Shown piece after piece: positions 1 to 4,487 of a DNA stretch of 6,512 nucleotides; position 1 is the stretch's first letter, and the number at the start of each line of letters is the position of its first letter. Below the pieces are notes generated by a model. The model was not told the DNA's origin and did not search any database. It was given only the letters and a program-made list of their open reading frames with translations. Position numbers and translations under genes: made by a program. The stretch comes from Burkholderiales bacterium (GTDB taxonomy: Bacteria; Pseudomonadota; Gammaproteobacteria; Burkholderiales; SG8-39): NCBI GenBank assembly GCA_029266935.1, contig JAQSVY010000078.1, positions 1-6,512 of the forward strand, written 5' to 3'.

Positions 1-815
1 CCCGACGCGGTATTCGAGATCGGGATGTGGTAGTTGCTGTGGACTTTCTCGACGCGGCCGCCGAGCGCGGCGCGCGCGATCAGCCAGTTGAGTACCTCGA
101 CGCCCTGCGTGCCGGCGGCCTCGACCAGCTGGTGGATCGAGTAGCGCGCGAGCGCGTCGGGCTCATCGACCATCGCCGCCATGCACATCTCGTCGAAGCC
201 GCGGTTGATGAAGCCGGCGCGCGTGCCGTCGAGCTGGTGTGAGAGACCACCGGTGCCCAGCAGCAGCACCTTCAGGTCCTCGGGATAGCTGGCGATGGCG
301 CGGCCGAGCGCGCGCCCGAACTTGAGGCAGCGCGCCGGCGTCGGCAGCGGGTGCTGGATCGTGTTCACGGCGACCGGCAGCGTCGCCACCGGGCAGGCCG
401 GCGCAAGTGGCCAGAGCAGCTTGAGCGGCACCGTGAAGGCGTGGTCGACCAGCATCTCCTGGCAGGTGGTGAGGTCGAACTCCTCCGCCACCAGCGATTC
501 GATGAGGTGCCACGAGAGCGCCGCGTCGCCGCGGTACGGTGGCTGCGTCGGCAGACCCCAGCCTTCGTCGGCGTTGCGGTAGACGTCGGCGGCGCCGATG
601 GCGAAGGTGGGCATCTTGTCGAGGAAGAACTGCAGGCCATGGTCGTTGTAGACGACGACCACGGCATCGGGGCGCACCTTGTCGAGCCAGGCATGCACCG
701 CGCCGAAGGCGCCGAAGAAAGGCTTCCAGTAGGGCTCGTCCTGCAGCCCCTTCGCGATCGCCGAACCGATCGCGGGGATGTGCGAGGTGGTGACCGCGCC
801 GACGATCCGCGCCAT
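1..815 (-). CDS. ligB: Protocatechuate 4,5-dioxygenase beta (catalytic) subunit, LigB-like, C-terminus cut by window edge
   Basis: Class III extradiol ring-cleavage dioxygenase: opens protocatechuate, or a close catechol relative, between C4 and C5 using Fe(II) and O2 in the cytoplasm, with LigA as partner. The minus-strand frame reads MARIVGAVTTSHIPAIG from an ATG at 815 and stays open for 271 codons to base 3, with no stop. The Sphingobium LigB known to me is about 300 residues, so a few tens of residues are probably missing. Compared with LigB from memory, all active-site residues are present: iron ligands H12 (TSHIPA), H59 (YNDHG) and E240 (GVEVLNW), and base H193 (GTGGLSHQ). Downstream spacing differs by a constant two residues. 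A GAAGGG Shine-Dalgarno (825-830) lies 9 bases before the start, inside the end of ligA, whose stop is only 2 bases upstream. Gallate or another catechol carboxylate is an alternative substrate. The family call is firm; the substrate is inferred. Confidence 0.93.
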   Translation of the reverse strand, partial: MARIVGAVTTSHIPAIGSAIAKGLQDEPYWKPFFGAFGAVHAWLDKVRPDAVVVVYNDHGLQFFLDKMPTFAIGAADVYRNADEGWGLPTQPPYRGDAALSWHLIESLVAEEFDLTTCQEMLVDHAFTVPLKLLWPLAPACPVATLPVAVNTIQHPLPTPARCLKFGRALGRAIASYPEDLKVLLLGTGGLSHQLDGTRAGFINRGFDEMCMAAMVDEPDALARYSIHQLVEAAGTQGVEVLNWLIARAALGGRVEKVHSNYHIPISNTAS

Positions 816-817
816 CG

Positions 818-1156
818 CTAGCGGCCCTTCGCGGCGAGCATCGCCTTGAACTTCTCCACGGGCACGCCGGTCTGCTGGGCGCCCACGTCCTGCACGCTCA
901 GCCCGAAGATGCCGGCGAACTTGGCGAGGTAGTAGATGTTGCCCCCCGCCTCGATCAGGTCGAGGACGTTGCGGCGGCGGATGGCCGCCTGCTGCGCGTC
1001 GTTGAGCCCGTACTTGCGGCAATAGGCGTCCTCGTCGCGCAGGAACTCGGCGCGGTTCTCCGCGTGGTTGAAGGAGTAGCACATCTTGTTCAGGGCATAG
1101 CCCTTGCGCGCCTGCGCGCCGTCGAAGAGCGTCGTGCCCGGGATCGGAGCGTTCAT
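818..1156 (-). CDS. ligA: Protocatechuate 4,5-dioxygenase alpha subunit, LigA-like
   Basis: Small helical subunit that packs on LigB, caps the active site and helps bind substrate. The 112-residue protein aligns without gaps to Sphingobium LigA (139 residues, from memory) at an offset of 15: IPGT at 5-8, ARKGY at 16-20, AENR at 32-35, GGNIYYL at 71-77, TGV at 96-98. It lacks the first helix and the C-terminal tail of LigA, so it is a compact version. The residue matching LigA Phe103, which borders the substrate pocket, is Val88. The start is the ATG at 1156; extension is impossible because the in-frame stop of the NnrS-like gene lies 9 bases upstream. No good Shine-Dalgarno precedes it. A perfect FNR-type palindrome is centred 41.5 bases before the ATG. 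It is followed by ligB after 2 bases, the usual alpha-beta order. Confidence 0.92.
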   Translation of the reverse strand: MNAPIPGTTLFDGAQARKGYALNKMCYSFNHAENRAEFLRDEDAYCRKYGLNDAQQAAIRRRNVLDLIEAGGNIYYLAKFAGIFGLSVQDVGAQQTGVPVEKFKAMLAAKGR

Positions 1157-1165
1157 GGCACCACG

Positions 1166-2161
1166 CTATCGCGCGCGCGCCCCTGCTCCTTTGATGCAGA
1201 TCAAAGCCCCCGTGGCGATGAAAAGCGCGATCGCCGCCGCGTTGCCCCATGCGCCGATCCCGGTCGAGACCGTCACGCGCAGCGCGAGCGAGGCATGGAG
1301 GAGAACGAGCGGAAGGTAAAGAAAAGGGCTGTAGGGAAAGCGCACGCGCAGCACCGCCGGCAGGATCACCGGTGCGTGGCCGAACACCATCGAGAAAACG
1401 AAGCCGACGAAGATCGCGTGCAGCGCCGCGTCGTAGCCGAGCGAGAGCGCCATCAGCGCGCCGCCGACCGCCAGCCAGAAGTATCCTGCCAACAGGCACA
1501 CCGCGACATAGCGCGGCAGCCCGGACTGGCGCACGGTCACGCGCGCCAGGTCGAAGGCCGACAGCCACAGCGCGAGCAGCACCAGCACCGCGCCGAGGGC
1601 GGCCGGGAAGGGCGGCAGCACCAGGATCGCCGCGGCGAGCAGCATGAAGGCGACGCGCACCGCCGGCGTACGCTTGAGGTAGCGCGAGAGCTCCAGGCGC
1701 TCGGCGCCGATGGTGAGCGCGAAGAAGGCGATCCACCAGGGCACGGCGGCCTGGCCGTAGTACACCATCAGGTTGCCGGCGAGCCACGCGGCCGCGCCGG
1801 CGAGCAGCGTCGCGGTCTCCAGCGAGCGCTGGCGCTGCAGGACCACGATGTTCGAGACGAAGAACAGCGCTGCGGCAACGGCCATCAGCGCCATGCCGGC
1901 GATGCCGAAGCCCGCCAGCAGCACGATACCGCTCAGGCCCGCGCAAAGCGGCGCCGCGTAGGCCCAGGACCGCTCGAGCGCCACGGCGCGCTCGAGCGAG
2001 ATCACCGTGCCGAAGAACGCCGACACCATGAGCGCGCCGTGCAGCGAGATCGCGGCAGGAAGGAAGGCGAACGGGGTGAGCCGCGCGAGGCCCCCGGCGA
2101 CGCCGCAAGCCAGGGACAGAAAGCCGAGCGCGAGCAGCGGCAGGCGCCAGCGCGGCGGCAC
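1166..2161 (-). CDS. NnrS-like 12-helix membrane protein, probable nitric-oxide stress role
   Basis: Integral inner-membrane protein of 331 residues with about twelve hydrophobic segments, roughly at 7-28, 31-62, 67-88, 89-109, 115-136, 141-158, 168-189, 190-208, 217-242, 244-271, 279-300 and 308-326. It has four notable histidines in or near membrane segments: H41 (SLHGALM), H248 (ALHAIFVGF), H262 (FGHAPVILP) and H289 (LLHASLALR). The LHAxxVG...GH pattern followed by a late H...LR resembles NnrS, a heme- and copper-containing membrane protein induced under NO, although this protein is shorter than typical NnrS (around 400 residues). The start is a GTG at 2161, 10 bases after the DUF59 stop; no ATG is available before residue 45. 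There is no clear Shine-Dalgarno, so it may be translationally coupled. The last codons contain an FNR-type palindrome. The membrane call is firm; the NnrS link is inferred from motif and neighbours. Confidence 0.75.
   Translation of the reverse strand: MPPRWRLPLLALGFLSLACGVAGGLARLTPFAFLPAAISLHGALMVSAFFGTVISLERAVALERSWAYAAPLCAGLSGIVLLAGFGIAGMALMAVAAALFFVSNIVVLQRQRSLETATLLAGAAAWLAGNLMVYYGQAAVPWWIAFFALTIGAERLELSRYLKRTPAVRVAFMLLAAAILVLPPFPAALGAVLVLLALWLSAFDLARVTVRQSGLPRYVAVCLLAGYFWLAVGGALMALSLGYDAALHAIFVGFVFSMVFGHAPVILPAVLRVRFPYSPFLYLPLVLLHASLALRVTVSTGIGAWGNAAAIALFIATGALICIKGAGARAR
1191..1204 (-). promoter_or_regulatory. FNR/Anr/Dnr-type box upstream of ligA
   Basis: TTGAT-GCAG-ATCAA matches the FNR-family consensus TTGAT-N4-ATCAA at all ten fixed bases. 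The perfect dyad extends to 7-base arms (CTTTGAT...ATCAAAG, 1189-1195 and 1200-1206). It sits inside the last codons of the NnrS-like gene. Its centre is exactly 41.5 bases before the A of the ligA ATG. A weak -10-like TAGCGT (minus strand, 1168-1163) lies where class II activation would expect it, and includes the stop codon of the upstream gene. Ten fixed bases are very unlikely by chance in GC-rich coding DNA. Function at ligA is inferred. Confidence 0.6.
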
Positions 2162-2171
2162 TAGGACGCGC

Positions 2172-2486
2172 TCATCCGGACCAGCCGAAGCGGCTCTGCG
2201 CCTCCGGGCTCATGCGATCGGGCGTCCAGGGTGGCTCCCAGACGAGCTCGACCTGCACGTCGATGCCTGCGGGCGCCACGGCGCGGATCGCCGCGGTGGA
2301 CTCGTCCACCAGGTAAGGCGCTACCGGGCAGGCGGGCGAGGTCATGGTCATTTCCACGCGCACGCGGCCGGCTTCGACGCTGATGCCGTAGACGAGGCCC
2401 AGGTCGACGATGCTCATGCCGGCCTCGGGGTCTTCCACCGAGCGCAGCGCCTCGCGCACCGCCGTCTCGTCGATCATCTCGGGCAT
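2172..2486 (-). CDS. DUF59 / MIP18 (PaaD- and SufT-like) iron-sulfur cluster assembly protein
   Basis: Small cytoplasmic protein (104 residues) of the DUF59 family, whose members help assemble or deliver Fe-S clusters. Family hallmarks are clear: VEDPE at 17-21, SIVDLGLVYGI at 25-35, MTMTSPACPVAPYL with the conserved cysteine at C53, and the C-terminal WEPPWTPDRMS block ending in a GW motif. It has one domain and normal length. The start is taken as the ATG at 2486; a second ATG at 2477 (Met4) is possible. Neither has a visible Shine-Dalgarno. A Dnr-type box is centred 42.5 bases upstream of the 2486 ATG. The NnrS-like gene starts 10 bases after its stop, so the two are probably co-transcribed. 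The nearby hemerythrin and NnrS-like genes suggest repair or maturation of Fe-S proteins damaged by NO rather than phenylacetate hydroxylation (no other paa genes are visible). Confidence 0.88.
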   Translation of the reverse strand: MPEMIDETAVREALRSVEDPEAGMSIVDLGLVYGISVEAGRVRVEMTMTSPACPVAPYLVDESTAAIRAVAPAGIDVQVELVWEPPWTPDRMSPEAQSRFGWSG

Positions 2487-2569
2487 GCGGCGAGCTTAGG
2501 CGAGAAGCGGCGGGCGCGCGCTTGATTCAGGTCAAAGATCGCCGCGAACGTGGAGGTAGCCTTTTCCGA
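2487..2569. promoter_or_regulatory. Divergent control region between the DUF59 and hemerythrin genes
   Basis: 83 bases separate the two divergent starts. The only clear signals are the FNR/Dnr-type box near the middle, a GGAGGT ribosome-binding site for the hemerythrin gene (2552-2557), and weak -10-like hexamers: TAAGCT on the minus strand (2498-2493, at -12 to -7 if the DUF59 ATG is +1) and TAGCCT on the plus strand (2557-2562, at -13 to -8 if the hemerythrin ATG is +1). No good -35 is visible on either side, as expected for activator-dependent promoters. Confidence 0.55.
2522..2535. promoter_or_regulatory. Dnr/Nnr/FNR-type binding box
   Basis: TTGAT-TCAG-GTCAA matches nine of ten fixed bases of the FNR-family consensus and closely resembles the Dnr/Nnr variant (right half GTCAA) found before denitrification and NO-detoxification genes. 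Its centre is 41.5 bases before the hemerythrin ATG at 2570 and 42.5 bases before the DUF59 ATG at 2486, so one box could activate both. FNR, Anr, Dnr and Nnr cannot be told apart from the site alone. No such regulator gene is in the window. Confidence 0.72.
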
Positions 2570-3070
2570 ATGCACACAGTGATCGCCGCATGGCACGAGG
2601 AGCATGCCCACTTCAACCGCCTGCTCGGCTCGCTGCAGGCGGAAGTGGACGTCTTCCACAGCGGCGAGCGGCCGAACTACGAGATCATGCTCGACATCAT
2701 CGTGTACCTGCGCGACTACGCCGACCGGTACCATCATCCGCGCGAGGACGCGGCGTTCGCCCGCCTGGCGCGGCGCTGCCCCGACCTCGAGCTGCCTCTG
2801 GCACGGCTCGCCCAGGAGCACCGCGTAATCGCGCATGCCGGCGAAACGCTACGCGTCCAGCTGCAGGCGGTGGTCGATGGTGCGCTCGTTGCGCGCGCCG
2901 AAATCGAAGTCGCCGCCGCGACCTACCTCGTCTACTACGGCAGTCACATCGCCAGGGAAGAGCAGGCCATCCTGCCGCGCGCGGCCGAGGCGTTCACGCT
3001 GGCGGACTGGCAGGCGGTGAGCGAGGCGGCGCCTGCCGCCGAGACAGCGGGAAGCGCCGGCTTTCTTTAG
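2570..3070 (+). CDS. Hemerythrin-like (HHE domain) di-iron protein
   Basis: Cytoplasmic four-helix di-iron protein (166 residues); relatives bind O2 or NO or repair Fe-S clusters (YtfE/RIC, NorA, DnrN). It begins with WHEEH (H12 the likely first ligand). It then has RYHHPREDAAF (H55/H56 and E59), QEHRVIAH (H84) and SHIAREEQAILP (H126 and E130/E131), spaced as expected for a hemerythrin fold. The N-terminal ScdA domain of YtfE/NorA is absent, so it is a single-domain form. The start is the ATG at 2570, which leaves the first helix ligand correctly placed; a GGAGGT at 2552-2557 precedes it by 12 bases. The frame is open upstream to a TTG at 2522, but that triplet is part of the Dnr-type box. 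Dnr-type control and the divergent DUF59/NnrS-like genes support an NO or low-oxygen role. Its 3' end overlaps the convergent gene by 4 bases. Confidence 0.88.
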   Translation: MHTVIAAWHEEHAHFNRLLGSLQAEVDVFHSGERPNYEIMLDIIVYLRDYADRYHHPREDAAFARLARRCPDLELPLARLAQEHRVIAHAGETLRVQLQAVVDGALVARAEIEVAAATYLVYYGSHIAREEQAILPRAAEAFTLADWQAVSEAAPAAETAGSAGFL

Positions 3071-3074
3071 CCGG
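3057..3074. terminator. Possible weak bidirectional terminator stem at convergent gene ends
   Basis: CCGGCT (3057-3062) and AGCCGG (3069-3074) form a perfect 6-base GC-rich stem with a 6-base loop (TTCTTT). The stem-loop spans both convergent stop codons, which share bases 3067-3070 (TTAG). No T-run follows on either strand, so it is not a classical intrinsic terminator. Confidence 0.3.
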
Positions 3075-4461
3075 TCCTGTAGGCGACGAGCAGCCCGAGC
3101 ACGAGCGACGCTACACGGCCCTCGATCGAGTCGTTGCGGTTGGCGAGCACCACCGGCACCCGGGCGCCAAGCACGACGCCGGCGGAAATGGCGTCCGACA
3201 GGTGCTCGAGCTGCTTGGCGAGCATGTTGCCCGCCTCGAGGTCGGGCGCGATCAGCACGTCGGCCTGCCCGGCGACCGCGGATCTGAGGTGCGCGGTGCG
3301 GGCCGCGGCGAGCGAGAGCGCGTTGTCGACGCCGAGCGGGCCGTCGAGCACGCCGCCGGTGATCTGCCCGCGGTCGGCCATCTTGCACAGCGCCGCGGCA
3401 TCGAGCGTAGCGCGCATGCGCGGCGTCACGGTGTCGATGCCGGCCAGCAGGGCCACTTTCGGCTCGGCGACGCCCATCAGCTGCGCAAAATCGATCGCGT
3501 TCTGCACGATGTCGACCTTGTGCTCGAGCGTGGGCTCGATGTTCACCATCATGTCGCTGATGACGATCGGGCGCGGGTAGCCCGGCACGTCGATGTAGAG
3601 CACGTGCGAAAGCCGCCGCGCGGTGCGCAGCCCGCCGGCCGCGATCACCGGCAGCAGGAACTCGTGCGCCGAAATGGCGCCCTGCACCAGGATCTGCGCC
3701 TCGCCCTCGCGCGCCATCTGCACCGCGCGCGCCACCGCGGCGCGGCCGTGCGGCACGTCGACGCAGCCGCACTCGCGCAGGTCGATGCCGTGCCGGGCGG
3801 CAAGCTCGCGCAGCTCGCGCTCCGGCCCGACCAGCACCGGGCGCACGATGCCCGCGTCGCGCGCCATCGCCGCGCTCTGCAGCGACTCGGCCTGCAGCGG
3901 ATGCGCGAACACCGCCTGCACCGCCGGCTTGCCCTGCGCGCGCCCGATCAGGCGCCGGTAGCGCGCGTCGCGGTCGGAGATCGTCACCTCGGGCATCGCC
4001 ACGCGCGCGCGCTTGATCTTTTCCGTCGGCGCGAGAACCTCGGCCTCACCGGCGATCACCTTGAGCCCCTCCTGGTTGGTGCACAGGCAGTCGAAGATGA
4101 TGTGCTTGTTGTGGTCGAACTTCTTCGTGCAGGTGAGCTTCACCGTGATCGTGTCGGCGACCTTGACGGGGCGCGAGAAGCGCAGCGTCTGGCCGATGTA
4201 GATCGTGCCCGGGCCGGGGAACTCGGTGCCCAGCACCGTGGAGATCAACGCCCCGCCCCACATGCCGTGCGCAATCACCTCTTGGAACATCGAGGAATGC
4301 GCGTACTCCGGGTCGACGTGCGCCGGGTTGACGTCGCCCGACATGATGGCGAAGAGCTGGATGTCCTCGGGCCGCAGCGTGCGCGTCAGCGTCGCGGCCT
4401 CGCCGACCTCGATCTCGTCGTAGGTGCGGTTCTCGATGAACTGGGTAGGCACGCGATGCAT
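3067..4461 (-). CDS. Bifunctional MaoC-type enoyl-CoA hydratase / phosphate acetyltransferase
   Basis: Fusion of two cytoplasmic enzymes (464 residues). Residues about 10-145 form a MaoC hot-dog domain with the (R)-hydratase motif SGDVNPAHVD; D43 and H48 are the expected catalytic pair, and AHGMWGGALI follows. Residues about 165-464 form a phosphate acetyl/butyryltransferase domain, with HPLQAESLQSA, VPVVLANRNDS and EGRVASLVL near the end. The first domain would hydrate trans-2-enoyl-CoA to (R)-3-hydroxyacyl-CoA; the second would exchange an acyl group between CoA and phosphate. This fusion is widespread in proteobacteria, often beside acetate kinase and FabI; neither is seen here. The start is the ATG at 4461, just before the HRVPTQF...RTYDEIEVG entry. 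It is divergent from the acyl-CoA dehydrogenase across 26 bases, suggesting shared control and a linked acyl-CoA pathway. The actual acyl chain length is unknown. Confidence 0.92.
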   Translation of the reverse strand: MHRVPTQFIENRTYDEIEVGEAATLTRTLRPEDIQLFAIMSGDVNPAHVDPEYAHSSMFQEVIAHGMWGGALISTVLGTEFPGPGTIYIGQTLRFSRPVKVADTITVKLTCTKKFDHNKHIIFDCLCTNQEGLKVIAGEAEVLAPTEKIKRARVAMPEVTISDRDARYRRLIGRAQGKPAVQAVFAHPLQAESLQSAAMARDAGIVRPVLVGPERELRELAARHGIDLRECGCVDVPHGRAAVARAVQMAREGEAQILVQGAISAHEFLLPVIAAGGLRTARRLSHVLYIDVPGYPRPIVISDMMVNIEPTLEHKVDIVQNAIDFAQLMGVAEPKVALLAGIDTVTPRMRATLDAAALCKMADRGQITGGVLDGPLGVDNALSLAAARTAHLRSAVAGQADVLIAPDLEAGNMLAKQLEHLSDAISAGVVLGARVPVVLANRNDSIEGRVASLVLGLLVAYRTG

Positions 4462-4487
4462 CCTACAATATCGGTCAGAGGTGTGAC
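4462..4487. promoter_or_regulatory. 26-base divergent region with ribosome-binding site and candidate -10
   Basis: Only 26 bases separate the two divergent starts, so most promoter elements must lie inside coding sequence. On the plus strand GAGGT (4478-4482) sits 5 bases before the GTG start at 4488 and fixes that start. TACAAT (4464-4469) matches five of six bases of the -10 consensus at a sensible distance upstream, but no convincing -35 is found 16-18 bases before it. Confidence 0.4.

Noticed and set aside
1170..1180. Alternating CG tract (possible Z-DNA-forming)
   Set aside because: Only 11 bases, and explained by Ala-Arg codons at the end of the NnrS-like gene in a GC-rich genome.
1064..2164. 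A 366-codon plus-strand frame opposite the NnrS-like gene
   Set aside because: Very Arg/Gln/Glu-rich and low-complexity in character; the opposite strand encodes a coherent 12-helix protein.
2522..2569. Upstream TTG start giving the hemerythrin protein 16 extra residues
   Set aside because: The TTG is the first triplet of the Dnr-type box, the extension (IQVKDRRERGGSLFR) matches no hemerythrin feature, and GGAGGT precedes the ATG at 2570.
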